From JABCPE02 sp963530295 (GTDB taxonomy: Bacteria; Bacteroidota; Bacteroidia; Flavobacteriales; Weeksellaceae), in NCBI GenBank assembly GCA_963530295.1, contig CAUSCF010000010.1, positions 1 to 64,000 on the forward strand: 64,000 nt of DNA, in the 5' to 3' direction. Position numbers and translations under genes: made by a program. The notes beneath the pieces were generated by a model. That model saw nothing but the letters and a program-made list of their open reading frames with translations, ran no database searches and was not told the DNA's origin. How positions within the stretch are numbered: position 1 is the stretch's first letter; each line of letters opens with the position of its first letter. This document shows positions 53,050 to 62,925 of the stretch, one piece after another.

Positions 53050-54147
53050 TTATTTTTTAGTTGAACAACCTGCCATTGTGGTAATTTTAACAGCCTCTGT
53101 CGGAGGGAGATTTTTATTTCTTTCTATGAGGCTTTCTATCATATTTCTCGTGATTTCTGTGTAGATTTCGGATATTTTAGTCCCATCATTCAGAGCTGCT
53201 GGTTTTCCTGTATCTCCTGCTTCTCTTATTCCTTGTATTAAAGGAATTTCGCCCAAAACAGGAATTCCTAAATCTTTTGCTAAATTTTGGGCTCCTTCTT
53301 TCCCAAAGATATAATATTTATTATCTGGAAGTTCTTCTGGGATAAAATACGCCATATTCTCCACAAGCCCTAAAACAGGGATATTGATGCTTTCCATCTG
53401 GAACATTGCAATTCCTCTTCTTACATCTGCCAGAGCCACATGCTGAGGCGTGCTTATAATAACCGCTCCCGTAATGGGAAGTTCCTGAACCACCGAAAGA
53501 TGTATGTCTCCCGTGCCAGGAGGAAGGTCTATCAATAGAAAATCCAGCTCTCCCCAGTCCGTATCACGAATCATCTGATGAAGGGCTTTCCCTGCCATTG
53601 GCCCTCTCCAAACTACGGCTTTATTTGCCCCTGAAAAATATCCAATAGACAGCATTTTTATTCCATACTGCTCTATGGGTTTCATAAGGTGTTTTCCTTC
53701 GATTTGGATGGAACTTGGCTTATCGCCTTCGGTATCGAACATGGTAGGAATAGAGGGCCCATATATATCCGCATCCAACAGCCCTACTTTGAAGCCCATT
53801 TTTGATAAAGTCACTGCTAAATTAGCTGTTACAGTAGATTTGCCTACGCCTCCTTTTCCAGATGCTATGACAATGATGTTTTTTACACCTTGTATTTCTT
53901 TCCCTCGGATACTTGGCTTTGGTTTGATTTCTGGAGAAGAAATTTTGAGCTTTAATATATATTGGTCATTAAATTCCTTAGAAAACGCCTCTTTTATGGC
54001 TGTTTCTAGTTTTTTCTTCTCGTGCATAGCTGGAGAATGGGCTATCACATCTATATAGACATCATTTTCAATGATTTGTAGATTGGTCACCAATTCCCCT
54101 ATTCCTATTTTTTTAAAAAATTCTTCTACTTTTTTTCTCTCCAACAT
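53050..54147 (-). CDS. mrp: Mrp/ApbC-family Fe-S carrier ATPase
   Basis: 365 residues. An N-terminal DUF59-like domain (about 1-85) leads to a deviant Walker A, ASGKGGVGKSTVTANLAVTL (about 94-113), then LLDADIYGPSIPTMF and LLIDLPPGTGDIHL. The Cys pair CxxC near GLVENMAYF is absent, but AGCSTKK ends the protein. Members load or transfer iron-sulfur clusters in the cytoplasm. It is the first gene of the mrp-nfu pair. Confidence 0.92.
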   Translation of the reverse strand: MLERKKVEEFFKKIGIGELVTNLQIIENDVYIDVIAHSPAMHEKKKLETAIKEAFSKEFNDQYILKLKISSPEIKPKPSIRGKEIQGVKNIIVIASGKGGVGKSTVTANLAVTLSKMGFKVGLLDADIYGPSIPTMFDTEGDKPSSIQIEGKHLMKPIEQYGIKMLSIGYFSGANKAVVWRGPMAGKALHQMIRDTDWGELDFLLIDLPPGTGDIHLSVVQELPITGAVIISTPQHVALADVRRGIAMFQMESINIPVLGLVENMAYFIPEELPDNKYYIFGKEGAQNLAKDLGIPVLGEIPLIQGIREAGDTGKPAALNDGTKISEIYTEITRNMIESLIERNKNLPPTEAVKITTMAGCSTKK

Positions 54148-54290
54148 GATTAAAAATATACTATGACAAATTTAATTATTTTTTTGAATAAAGCATTCTA
54201 TAAATCATTTCTAATCCTAAATAAAAAAAGAGATTTCCCAAAAGTGAAACCTCTCCTATTATTATAAATTAAAATATAGTCTTTAGAAAT

Positions 54291-54965
54291 CTACAATGAA
54301 GCCATTTCTTGGATCTTTTCATTGGTCAATATTCTTTTTGCAAATCTGAATCTCAAGCCCCAGTATTTTTCATTTAGGGAAGATATTGTAACTCCTTTAG
54401 ATGTGGATGCATGGATAAATTTGATTTCTCCTTCTGGTGTAATTTCTTGAACAATACCCACATGTGAAATTCTGCTCCCTCTAGTTTGGAAAAATAGTAG
54501 ATCTCCTTTTTCTAGTTGTTCTATTTCTACTCTTTCTCCTTCTTGAGCCTGAGCCGAAGAGATTCTAGGAAGATTTATCCCTGTGACAGAGCCATAAACC
54601 GAAAGAACAAATGCAGAGCAGTCTATCCCACTTCTAGTCATCCCGCCAAATCTATATGGTGTCCCAATGTAAGTATTTGCTTCGCTAAGAATACCATCTA
54701 TAGTAGAAGACTTTTTCTTTGCCATTTTTCTTGCAGAAACAGTTTTTTCTTCAGTTTTTTCAATGGCTTTATTTGATTCTAGTTCTTTTTTATACTCTTG
54801 AGTCAAAGATGTAAAATGAGACTTTTCTTCTGCTAAAGTTTCTGGTTTATATACAGATGGAGTAGCCACTACATAGTTGGACACACAAGATTGAAGAGAA
54901 AACAACAATCCTGCCATAAGACTATAAAATAAAACACTTTTTTTCATCAATTGGGATATCTTCAT
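54291..54965 (-). CDS. NlpC/P60 endopeptidase lipoprotein
   Basis: 224 residues. A lipoprotein signal ends at LFSLQSC (Cys27). A start six codons later gives a more usual signal length and is equally possible. A Lys/Glu-rich linker leads to the NlpC/P60 domain (about 90-215), with catalytic Cys in GIDCSAFVLSVYG, His in SRISHVGIV and a second polar residue near IKFIHAST. It should cleave peptide stems of peptidoglycan in the periplasm. A TAACTTTGC element (55012-55004, minus strand) lies upstream. Confidence 0.88.
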   Translation of the reverse strand: MKISQLMKKSVLFYSLMAGLLFSLQSCVSNYVVATPSVYKPETLAEEKSHFTSLTQEYKKELESNKAIEKTEEKTVSARKMAKKKSSTIDGILSEANTYIGTPYRFGGMTRSGIDCSAFVLSVYGSVTGINLPRISSAQAQEGERVEIEQLEKGDLLFFQTRGSRISHVGIVQEITPEGEIKFIHASTSKGVTISSLNEKYWGLRFRFAKRILTNEKIQEMASL

Positions 54966-55190
54966 AGGGGTAAACTTTTTGAGTTACTTCTATTTTGAAC
55001 GGGGCAAAGTTAGAAAAACTCGACAAAAATAAAAATGATTTTTGTCAGTTAGTCCGTTTTTTAACAAAACTTTAAAACTTAAATTTAGTATTTTCAGGGA
55101 ATTTAAGGCTTTTTAGGTATCAATATTTTTTTTAAACATCTTATTAACATTTTATTAACAAAAGCCTATTTCTATAATTTTGATTTTTCT

Positions 55191-55199
55191 TATCTTTGC
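55191..55199 (+). promoter_or_regulatory. Promoter -7 element of the MlaD-like gene
   Basis: TATCTTTGC, 29 bases before the ATG. Its position inside the upstream extension of the reading frame shows that the earlier TTG at 55180 is not the start. Confidence 0.55.
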
Positions 55200-55227
55200 A
55201 GCTTCAAAATATACATCATATATAATA

Positions 55228-56160
55228 ATGAATTTATCAAAAGAAGTAAAAGCGGGACTTATTGCAATTTTTGCGATTGTAAGTTTCATGTTATTTTTTC
55301 AGTTTTTGAAAGGGAAAAATGTATTTTCTACGGATAATTTTTTCTTTGTAAAATATGACAATGTAGATGGATTAGAACCATCTAATGCGGTAACTATCAA
55401 CGGATTGAAAGTAGGCTTAGTAGACCAGATTATTCCTATAACATCTAAAGATGGCAAAATAAGTTTTGTAGTAAAAATTTCTGTAGATGATGAGTATTCT
55501 TTCTCTAAAAATTCAGCAGTGGAAATTTTTGAGCCAAGTTTAATGGGTGGTAAGCAACTGAAAATCAATTTGGTTTATGATAATAAAATTGCGAAAGACG
55601 GCGATACATTGGGAGGAAAATTCCAACTTTCTGCCATCAATGCAATGGCATCCGAAATGGGACCAAAAGTTTCCAGCGTTCTTACAAAAGTAGATTCTAC
55701 ACTGGCTAGCACAAATAAAATCCTAGATGAGCAAAATAGAAGAGAAATAAAAATGCTTCTCTCTAATCTAAACGCCACTGTATCAGCTTTTAAAACTACA
55801 GCTGACCAAACCAACAGACTTTTGTCTTCTAATGAACATAAAATAAGCTCTCTACTCGATAACGCAAACCAAACGATGGTTTCTACGAAAAACACAGTAG
55901 ATAAATTTGGGAAAGTGGCAGATGAAATAGATGCTAAAAAACTGAACCAATCCATAGAAGAACTCAGCAAAACAGCCAATCAGCTAAACCAAGTAATCGC
56001 AGGAATAAACCGAGGAGAAGGCTCTCTAGGAAAACTAATGAAAGACGAAGAACTTTACAATAATCTAACTAAAACTTCTAACTCACTAAATGAGCTTATA
56101 AGCGATTTAAAACAAAATCCTAAGAAATACATCAACATTTCTGTATTTGGGAAGAAATAA
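55228..56160 (+). CDS. MlaD/MCE-family lipid transport protein
   Basis: 310 residues from the ATG of MNLSKEVKAGLIAIFAIVSF. One N-terminal membrane span (about 8-28) anchors the protein to the inner membrane. The MCE domain (about 35-125) has the typical DNVDGLEPSNAVTINGLKVGLVDQI and AVEIFEPSLMGGKQLKI. A long helical C-terminal part (about 140-295) may form the tunnel seen in MCE complexes. It moves phospholipids between membranes with an ABC ATPase and permease, which are not in this window. Confidence 0.9.
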   Translation: MNLSKEVKAGLIAIFAIVSFMLFFQFLKGKNVFSTDNFFFVKYDNVDGLEPSNAVTINGLKVGLVDQIIPITSKDGKISFVVKISVDDEYSFSKNSAVEIFEPSLMGGKQLKINLVYDNKIAKDGDTLGGKFQLSAINAMASEMGPKVSSVLTKVDSTLASTNKILDEQNRREIKMLLSNLNATVSAFKTTADQTNRLLSSNEHKISSLLDNANQTMVSTKNTVDKFGKVADEIDAKKLNQSIEELSKTANQLNQVIAGINRGEGSLGKLMKDEELYNNLTKTSNSLNELISDLKQNPKKYINISVFGKK

Positions 56161-56180
56161 ATACAATTTTATTTGATAAT

Positions 56181-56211
56181 AACAAAGCCCTCTTTCAAGG
56201 AGGGCTTTGTT
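56181..56211. terminator. Bidirectional terminator after the MlaD-like gene
   Basis: AACAAAGCCCTC and GAGGGCTTTGTT, 7-base loop, between convergent genes. Confidence 0.88.
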
Positions 56212-56218
56212 ATCTACA

Positions 56219-59200
56219 TTATTTTTTTATGATTTTTATAGCTTCTTTAGAGTTATTTATTCGTATCAGATAAATATCGGGTAGCAAACTACTTATATTT
56301 ATTTGATTATTCACAAATTTACCCTCTTTCAGCATTTTTCCATTTTTATCATACAACTGATAAAAATATTCTTTCCCTGGTTCTCCATCTATCATTAGAA
56401 TATCAGTGACAGGATTTGGATAAGCCTTTAAGGTTTTCTCCTCTTTAAGCATATTCTGAACTGTATTTGCAGCTAATGGTTTAGCTGGTTGTGCTACAGT
56501 ATATTTAGGTATAGGTAATCTCGGAATAGCTCCTTCCTGTTTACCATCTGCAGTTGTTTTTATTTTTACACATCTACAATTCATAGCAAAATATGGATCC
56601 AAGTAGTTCTCAAACATACTCATAGCCCCATTATCTTTATCTATTACAAGAGCTCGTGGTCTTCCTAACAAAGCATCACCCATGGCACTAGTCCAAACTC
56701 CCATATGTCTTTCATTAACTTTGGATGTGATAGCACCACCATAAGGCACTGATCTATAGCCTCTAGCACCAGTAAATGGATAGTTTCCTATGTAATACCC
56801 CTTATCTTCAAAAACATATCCAAGAAACTGATTTTTAGGAGTTATTATTGGTTCTCCTTTGAAATATTTTTGTATGCTATACCACGCTTGAAGACCTTTC
56901 CATTCAGCCCAGTCTCTCTTGCCCCAAGGTGATCTTCCAAAATCTCTACCAGTAGATATATCTACATGTGAAGCATCTGGAACCCTCCATCCTTCTGGAC
57001 AAGGGTCAAAAGGAGATTTTCTATCTGCACGACCCCATCTATCAGATGCAATATTAGCTTCATCTATAAGCCAATCCATTCCATTAGTATAAGCAGTTGT
57101 ATTTTTGTGACGAATAACCTGTTTACTTGGAATCATAAACACTAAAGGATTTTTAACAGAATAGCTCAAAACCTTACTTACCTTATCAGATATTTTATCT
57201 GTTGATACCACATTATTAGCATAATTGTTATATGGTACCACAAATCTACTTTCATAATTACCACTATTCAATTCTGTATAAGATACCTGCCCAATAGCAT
57301 TAGTATTTCCTAAATAAATAGAATAAGAAGAACCATCAGGATTGATAAAAGAAGGTATAGGGTCTTTTCTTCCCCATTGATACTGCATACCTCCAGATAC
57401 TTTTATTTTATTTAGTTCTTGAACAGATGGAGATTTTGTATTTACAACAGAAGGAAAGGCATCCAATGCTCCTAAGTTTCTGTCCATAAATTCAGAATCT
57501 ATTACATGATCTTTTGCAACATAGTTTATATAATTATATGCTCCTATATTAGGCTCAGCAGTAACATATCTTACTGTTTTTATTTCAGAATCTGTTACCC
57601 AAATATGCCAAGACCAATACACGGGATTAGCAACACTCCCATTGTGTAGAGTAACTACCGCATTCCCACTTTGATTAGGTGTTATTTTTACATTAATAAA
57701 TGTATTATTTATCTCTGCTAAATTAGCTGGATTGGTTTTTGAAATAGAAATATGCTTAATGAGATCTTTGTTAGTAGTCCAATGCACATTAACTTTCAGA
57801 TTATTATAGTTGGTGTTTTTTAATATTTGTTTATTATCCAAATGCTCACTATGCACAGAAAATGCTTTATTAATTGGTATCTTAATAATAGACTCTGCTG
57901 TTTTTTTAACTATTTGATAGGTATTAGGATTTTCAAGTCCATCAGTGAATGTAGGATATGTCACCTCATCTCTAAAATATTCTGTAGGAAAGTCATATTC
58001 ATTCACCACATATAAAGGGTCTTTTATACAGCGTACTCCCATAGCATCAGAAGAGGTTCTCTCCCAAAATAGAGGATTATATGCATAGCGCCCTATAACT
58101 GATGGCATTTTTGGATCTGGTTTATCATTTAGTTGTGCCAGATCAGGAATAATTCTTAATGCAATTGGATGAACTGCTTGTGATTTATCCCACCATCTAA
58201 CCATTGTAGCTGTCCAAAGATAAGTCTCATGCATATCACTATATTGTCCGCCATGTTCAATTCTTGATAACATTCCTGTCCCTGGAAAGACCCCCATATT
58301 TTGCCCATTAACAGAAGATAAATCAGCCCCTATTTCAGAATACATTTTTATTCCTTTCAGAAAATCAGGCATACCATCATTGGTTGGTTTAATAGTGTAT
58401 AATTTGTTATTATTATGTTCCTTTGTTTTTGGACCATAGGGACTAAACTCCATAGGGATATTTGTTGAATAAACAAATCCTTCCCCCAAAGTTCTGTTTG
58501 CTGTCAATACAGAAGGAACCCTCCAACCATTAGGACATGGATCATATGAAGACTTATCATGATATGGTTTTACAACTTTTTTAGGTGATATTGTTGGGTT
58601 AAAGAATTTTCCTTTGGAATTATCTGACCAAAGATTCACTTCCGCTACATCACCCCCATCATTGGAAGAGGTGATTCCAAACCAATTGACAGGCAAATCT
58701 ACATTTCCATTATAATAAGCTTGTTTATCTGAGTTATCAGCATTCACATAAATAATATTCATAGGATTATGAATGGAAAGCTTGATATTATCCTTTAATT
58801 TTGCTTTAGCTAAAGGAACATACATTACCATATCTCTTTCTAGACTCTTAGTTACATTATTGTTATGTGAGTTTACATTCCCTATTCTTCCTATACTACC
58901 AGATACCTCATAAAAATCCCATCCTCTAGTTGCTAGCGGAGGAATAGGATCTTTTCTTCCCCATTGGTATAATAATCCATTGTTTCTATTCCATCCTTCT
59001 TCTGTAAGGCTGCTAGAAACAGCTCCTAAGTTACGATCCATCCAACCCCATTCCGCTTTAGGTATAAGTTCCTCTACACCATTATTTCTAAGTCTTTTAG
59101 TTTCATCATAAGCCATATAGTTGGTTCCTTTGCTAGGATCATCCGTAACCCACACATGCCATGACCAGTATATTTTACCATTAACTTTATATACTACTAA

Positions 59201-60595
59201 TGCATTTCCTTCTTTAGCTTTATTAACAGGCACTTTTATTTTTGCAGACTCTCCTGAACCTATGATTTCCAGTTGATAATTAGGCTTCGTTTTTATCAAT
59301 CCATGTACATCTTCCCAATATACCTCTGCTACAGCCTGCCCATTAGGCACTGCCCCTCCTTCAATGTGAAGTCCATTTTTCCACATTTCATAAGCCTTTT
59401 TCACAGGGATAAATAATCCACTATTTGAACTTTTATGGTCAAAGATGTAACTATTAGGAGCTTTAGTGTAGTCCAATCCTGCCACTTTCATGTAATTATC
59501 TATACTTAAACTAGATACAACTTGATTGCCATAATCTACAAACAATTCCACATTGTGATACCCCACACTTTTAAATTTGATAAGTGGATTTTTTTGTGTA
59601 TCCTTCACATAACTTCCTGCGTCTGTGAATTTCCAAATTTGACTAACTGGAGCTCCTGCAGAAATATTAGAAAACTGCACATTTTCTCCAAAATTAACTA
59701 CAGCTGCATTTGTTTTAAATTCAGCAAGGGGAGATAAAACAGCCTTTATTCCTACCCCTAATCCCACTTTTGCATTTACATCTATTGATTGTTTATCAAA
59801 AACTAAGTCAGTAGAAACTTTGATTTTAATATAATACCTCCCTTTTTCAAGTTTATGAGTTACCTCTGGGTTCCTTGAATTCCACCACCCTATAATATCC
59901 GGATTTGTTTTAGAAATCTCTGTTTCTGTTTCTGTTCCATTTGGATTCTTCTTAACCAAATAAACCAAATTGTTCTTAAAAGCAAGTGCTCTGAGACTAA
60001 GCAAACCATCTGTTGCTATTTCAAAATCTTTACTTACATAATAGTGATCCCCTCTTTCTTTACTATCTGAAGTAATCCATCTTGTCACTGACGATTTTCC
60101 TTCTAGTGACGCAGAAGCCCAAGTGTTATATTTTGAACTATTTGTAACATATGGTTTTCTAGTATAAGGAACTGCTTTTACCCCTTTAGAGGATATGTAT
60201 GTCCAGTCTGTATCTTTTTCTCCATTTTCAGACATCAGAGTTCCATCTTCTTTAGTTCCTGTTCTCAGATCTATTTCCTTTGCTCCTGTAACTGTATAGT
60301 AGGAAACATCTAATGTTCTCATAGATGTAGAAGTTACACCTTTAGCATCTGTGATTTTTAGCTTTACACTATATTTCCCTTGTGAGGAATAAGATACCTT
60401 AGGGTTTTTCTCTTTGGATACAGCTGGTACCCCTCCCTGAAATTCCCACTGATAAGATATAGGTGCCCCTATACTCTTATCTACAAAAGTAACCGAATTA
60501 GCACCATTAGGCGCTACATCAAACTTGGACACAAGACTTTGTCCATAACTGTTGAAAATAACGAAGAAATTCAACAACAATAAAAGTTTTCTCAT
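56219..60595 (-). CDS. Giant T9SS-secreted surface protein with PKD domain and tandem duplication
   Basis: 1458 residues. Signal peptide MRKLLLLLNFFVIFNSYG, a PKD domain (about 20-105) and a second PKD-like segment near 300-370. Two related modules of about 515 residues follow: YWSWHVWVTD (about 480) and YWSWHIWVTD (about 998), MDRNLGA (about 520 and 1036), YQWGRKDPIP (about 545 and 1075), DPCPNGWRVP and DPCPEGWRVP (about 688 and 1198). The last 70 residues are a type A sorting domain (LKAYPNPVTDILMIDG ... KEAIKIIKK), so the protein leaves by the type IX system. Its ligand is unknown. Confidence 0.85.
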   Translation of the reverse strand: MRKLLLLLNFFVIFNSYGQSLVSKFDVAPNGANSVTFVDKSIGAPISYQWEFQGGVPAVSKEKNPKVSYSSQGKYSVKLKITDAKGVTSTSMRTLDVSYYTVTGAKEIDLRTGTKEDGTLMSENGEKDTDWTYISSKGVKAVPYTRKPYVTNSSKYNTWASASLEGKSSVTRWITSDSKERGDHYYVSKDFEIATDGLLSLRALAFKNNLVYLVKKNPNGTETETEISKTNPDIIGWWNSRNPEVTHKLEKGRYYIKIKVSTDLVFDKQSIDVNAKVGLGVGIKAVLSPLAEFKTNAAVVNFGENVQFSNISAGAPVSQIWKFTDAGSYVKDTQKNPLIKFKSVGYHNVELFVDYGNQVVSSLSIDNYMKVAGLDYTKAPNSYIFDHKSSNSGLFIPVKKAYEMWKNGLHIEGGAVPNGQAVAEVYWEDVHGLIKTKPNYQLEIIGSGESAKIKVPVNKAKEGNALVVYKVNGKIYWSWHVWVTDDPSKGTNYMAYDETKRLRNNGVEELIPKAEWGWMDRNLGAVSSSLTEEGWNRNNGLLYQWGRKDPIPPLATRGWDFYEVSGSIGRIGNVNSHNNNVTKSLERDMVMYVPLAKAKLKDNIKLSIHNPMNIIYVNADNSDKQAYYNGNVDLPVNWFGITSSNDGGDVAEVNLWSDNSKGKFFNPTISPKKVVKPYHDKSSYDPCPNGWRVPSVLTANRTLGEGFVYSTNIPMEFSPYGPKTKEHNNNKLYTIKPTNDGMPDFLKGIKMYSEIGADLSSVNGQNMGVFPGTGMLSRIEHGGQYSDMHETYLWTATMVRWWDKSQAVHPIALRIIPDLAQLNDKPDPKMPSVIGRYAYNPLFWERTSSDAMGVRCIKDPLYVVNEYDFPTEYFRDEVTYPTFTDGLENPNTYQIVKKTAESIIKIPINKAFSVHSEHLDNKQILKNTNYNNLKVNVHWTTNKDLIKHISISKTNPANLAEINNTFINVKITPNQSGNAVVTLHNGSVANPVYWSWHIWVTDSEIKTVRYVTAEPNIGAYNYINYVAKDHVIDSEFMDRNLGALDAFPSVVNTKSPSVQELNKIKVSGGMQYQWGRKDPIPSFINPDGSSYSIYLGNTNAIGQVSYTELNSGNYESRFVVPYNNYANNVVSTDKISDKVSKVLSYSVKNPLVFMIPSKQVIRHKNTTAYTNGMDWLIDEANIASDRWGRADRKSPFDPCPEGWRVPDASHVDISTGRDFGRSPWGKRDWAEWKGLQAWYSIQKYFKGEPIITPKNQFLGYVFEDKGYYIGNYPFTGARGYRSVPYGGAITSKVNERHMGVWTSAMGDALLGRPRALVIDKDNGAMSMFENYLDPYFAMNCRCVKIKTTADGKQEGAIPRLPIPKYTVAQPAKPLAANTVQNMLKEEKTLKAYPNPVTDILMIDGEPGKEYFYQLYDKNGKMLKEGKFVNNQINISSLLPDIYLIRINNSKEAIKIIKK

Positions 60596-60621
60596 AAGTA
60601 AAATTTTTGTATTTCATCTTC

Positions 60622-60629
60622 CAAAGCTA
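60622..60629 (-). promoter_or_regulatory. Promoter -7 element of the giant surface protein gene
   Basis: TAGCTTTG on the minus strand, about 27 bases before the start. The -33 is unclear. Confidence 0.4.
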
Positions 60630-60763
60630 CTAAATTACAAGTAATTACAACCTATTAAAACAATGATATTTATCAGTTTTAAATTAAAAAGAATATTCAA
60701 AATCTTAAGATGCTAATTACATATCTATTCAGAAAACTTGCATCACGAATAAAAAAGAATTAC

Positions 60764-60772
60764 TAAATTTGC
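60764..60772 (+). promoter_or_regulatory. Promoter -7 element of the 60797 gene and the gldI-like operon
   Basis: TAAATTTGC, 24 bases before the GTG. A TTG lies 23 bases further upstream. Confidence 0.55.
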
Positions 60773-60796
60773 CTCCCAAGTTATAATACTTTAATT

Positions 60797-61285
60797 GTGA
60801 AAACAGAAACTCCCAATGGCGCAGAAACCAAAAATCCTAGGATAATGATTTATCCTTCTTCTCGTGTTTTAAAATCAGAGGAGATACAGGTCGTTTCAGA
60901 AAGAATAAATGATTTTTTATCAGACTGGACTACGCACGGCGAGCCGCTTTCAGCATCATTTAGAATAGAAAGAAATCAGTTTCTCATCATCTTCATTGAT
61001 GAAGAAAACGCAAAAGCTGGCGGATGCTCGGTAGATTCGCTTACGAGTATGATAAGGGATATCAATATGGAATTTGGGTTGGATTTTTTGAACAGAATGA
61101 AAGTTTCTTACATAGAAAACGAAGAGACTAAAACCATCAATCTTCTTGATTTCAAAAAAGGAATAAAAAACAGCTCTATACCACATAATATAGAAGTTTT
61201 TGACTTCGCCAAAGAAACATACAATGACTATTTATCTGGCTTCCTGCTGCCATTAGAAAAAAGCTGGGCTAAAATTTATTTATGA
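60797..61285 (+). CDS. Conserved flavobacterial protein of unknown function
   Basis: 162 residues starting at GTG. PRIMIYPSSRVLKSEEIQVVSERINDFL, then FRIERNQFLIIFIDEENAKAGGCSVDSL and FLNRMKVSYIEN form a compact alpha/beta fold. Homologs are often labelled ABC transporter ATPase in databases, but no Walker motif is present, so that label is not supported. It overlaps the GldI-like gene by 4 bases. Confidence 0.75.
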   Translation: MKTETPNGAETKNPRIMIYPSSRVLKSEEIQVVSERINDFLSDWTTHGEPLSASFRIERNQFLIIFIDEENAKAGGCSVDSLTSMIRDINMEFGLDFLNRMKVSYIENEETKTINLLDFKKGIKNSSIPHNIEVFDFAKETYNDYLSGFLLPLEKSWAKIYL

Positions 61286-61791
61286 AAAATATAGTTTTTA
61301 TCATCGGTTTTTTATTCGTTTCCTGCTCCAAAAATGCGCAGGTCTACACGCCTGTGGGAGGAATGTCCAATGAAGAAATGGGCGTTTCCAAAAACAGAGC
61401 AAAACAGCTGAACACCATGGAAAGAGAACAAATCCAAGAATGGATTTCCAAACAGAAAGAGAAATTCTATCCTACCCAGCTCAACTACTGGAGTAGTATA
61501 GAAAATATGGAACAAAGAAAGAAAAAACAAGATGGAGAATTAGTCTCTTTTCAGTATGAATTGTATGATTTTGATTTACAAAAATTCTACGAAAAACCTA
61601 AAACTTATAAAGATGCTCCTCTCGGAAAATTCGAGGAACTAGATGCCATAGAGGATGCCGTTCGATATCTAAATCCTGATGAAGAAACCACCCTTCTCGT
61701 TCCTTCTGTTCTGGCGTATGGGACTTACGGAGACGGCGACCAAATCCCTTACGACATGCCTCTAATCATTAAACTAAAACTTATAAAATAA
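61282..61791 (+). CDS. GldI-like FKBP-type lipoprotein (gliding motility)
   Basis: 169 residues with a very short lipoprotein signal (MKNIVFIIGFLFVSC, Cys15). The C-terminal FKBP-like part keeps TTLLVPSVLAYGTYGDGDQIPYDMPLIIKLKLI; the middle is divergent. In Flavobacterium GldI is a peptidyl-prolyl isomerase needed for gliding. The assignment rests on this layout and on the neighbour, a second isomerase lipoprotein. Catalytic activity is uncertain because the FKBP core looks reduced. Confidence 0.75.
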   Translation: MKNIVFIIGFLFVSCSKNAQVYTPVGGMSNEEMGVSKNRAKQLNTMEREQIQEWISKQKEKFYPTQLNYWSSIENMEQRKKKQDGELVSFQYELYDFDLQKFYEKPKTYKDAPLGKFEELDAIEDAVRYLNPDEETTLLVPSVLAYGTYGDGDQIPYDMPLIIKLKLIK

Positions 61792-61802
61792 TTTTTAACA
61801 TT

Positions 61803-62855
61803 ATGAAAAGAATCTTATTCTTATTGATCTCTGCTTTAATTTTAACAAACTGTAAACCTATTTATAAAAAAATGAATATAGACAAAGCACTTTACGAAAA
61901 ACTTCCTGATGGAGTCTATGCAAAAATGGAAACTTCAAAAGGAGACATGATTATCCAGTTCTTCGACAAGGAAGCTCCTGTTACGGTAGCTAACTTCGTA
62001 GGACTAGCACAAGGAACTATAGAAAACAAGGCGAAAGGAAAAGGACAGCCTTACTACGATGGAATTATCTTCCACAGAGTGATTAAAGACTTTATGATTC
62101 AAGGTGGTGACCCTACAGGAACTGGAATGGGAGACCCAGGGTACAAATTTGATGATGAAAAAAATGATTTGAGACACGAAGGAAAAGGTTTCCTTTCTAT
62201 GGCAAACTCTGGGCCTAATACCAATGGTTCTCAGTTCTTCATCACAGAAGTGGCTACACCTTGGTTGGATGGAAGACACACTATTTTCGGGAAAGTAATC
62301 AGCGGATTAGAAACTATCGATGCTATTGCAACGGTAGAAAAAGGGCCACAAGACAAGCCAAGAGAAGATGTGGTTATCAAAAAAGTAGAAATCTTCACTA
62401 AAGGTGACAGCTACAAATCTTATGATGCCGCAAAAATCTTCAACGAAGGTAAAAATAAAATCCAAGAAAAAAACAGACAGGATCAAGAGAAAAAATTCGC
62501 TTCTCTAAAAGAAGGAATGCAGCAGACTCCATCAGGTTTGTTCTATAAAATAACAAAACAAGGAAACGGAAAACAGCCTCAGAAAGGAGATGTAGTTTCT
62601 GTTCACTACGCAGGAAGACTCGTAAACGGACAGGAGTTTGATAACTCTTTCAGAAGAGGAGAACCAATAGAAATCCCTATTGGCGTTGGTCAAGTGATTA
62701 AAGGCTGGGACGAAGGAATTATGCTTCTAAAAGAAGGCGATGCAGCTACTCTTCTTATCCCTTCTGAATTGGGCTACGGAGCGAGAGGCGCTGGCGGTGT
62801 GATTCCACCTAACGCTTGGCTGATTTTCGATGTAGAGTTAGTAAAAGTAAAATAG
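61803..62855 (+). CDS. Cyclophilin-FKBP fusion lipoprotein (peptidyl-prolyl isomerase)
   Basis: 350 residues. A lipoprotein signal ends at ILTNC (Cys17). The cyclophilin domain (about 35-200) has GIIFHRVIKDFMIQGGDPTG and GSQFFITEVATPWLDGRHTIFGKV. A helical linker follows, then an FKBP domain (about 250-350) with VSVHYAGRLVNGQEFDNSF and LIPSELGYGARGAGGVIPPNAWLIFDVEL. It folds periplasmic or outer-membrane proteins at proline bonds. It is 11 bases after the gldI-like gene. Confidence 0.93.
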   Translation: MKRILFLLISALILTNCKPIYKKMNIDKALYEKLPDGVYAKMETSKGDMIIQFFDKEAPVTVANFVGLAQGTIENKAKGKGQPYYDGIIFHRVIKDFMIQGGDPTGTGMGDPGYKFDDEKNDLRHEGKGFLSMANSGPNTNGSQFFITEVATPWLDGRHTIFGKVISGLETIDAIATVEKGPQDKPREDVVIKKVEIFTKGDSYKSYDAAKIFNEGKNKIQEKNRQDQEKKFASLKEGMQQTPSGLFYKITKQGNGKQPQKGDVVSVHYAGRLVNGQEFDNSFRRGEPIEIPIGVGQVIKGWDEGIMLLKEGDAATLLIPSELGYGARGAGGVIPPNAWLIFDVELVKVK

Positions 62856-62861
62856 ATTGAC

Positions 62862-62892
62862 AAAGAGCTCCTAAATTAGGAGTTCTTTTTTT
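62862..62892 (+). terminator. Terminator after the isomerase fusion gene
   Basis: AAAGAGCTCCTAA and TTAGGAGTTCTTT pair with one wobble, followed by T residues. Confidence 0.8.
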
Positions 62893-62899
62893 ATTTTTG
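62892..62899 (+). promoter_or_regulatory. Promoter -7 element of the Nif3-like gene
   Basis: TATTTTTG, 26 bases before the ATG, overlapping the T run of the preceding terminator. Confidence 0.4.
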
Positions 62900-62925
62900 T
62901 CTAAATTCTTGATAATCTCATCAAA

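Noticed and set aside
60797..61285. ABC transporter ATPase label for this family
   Set aside because: No Walker A, Walker B or signature motif is present in the 162 residues.
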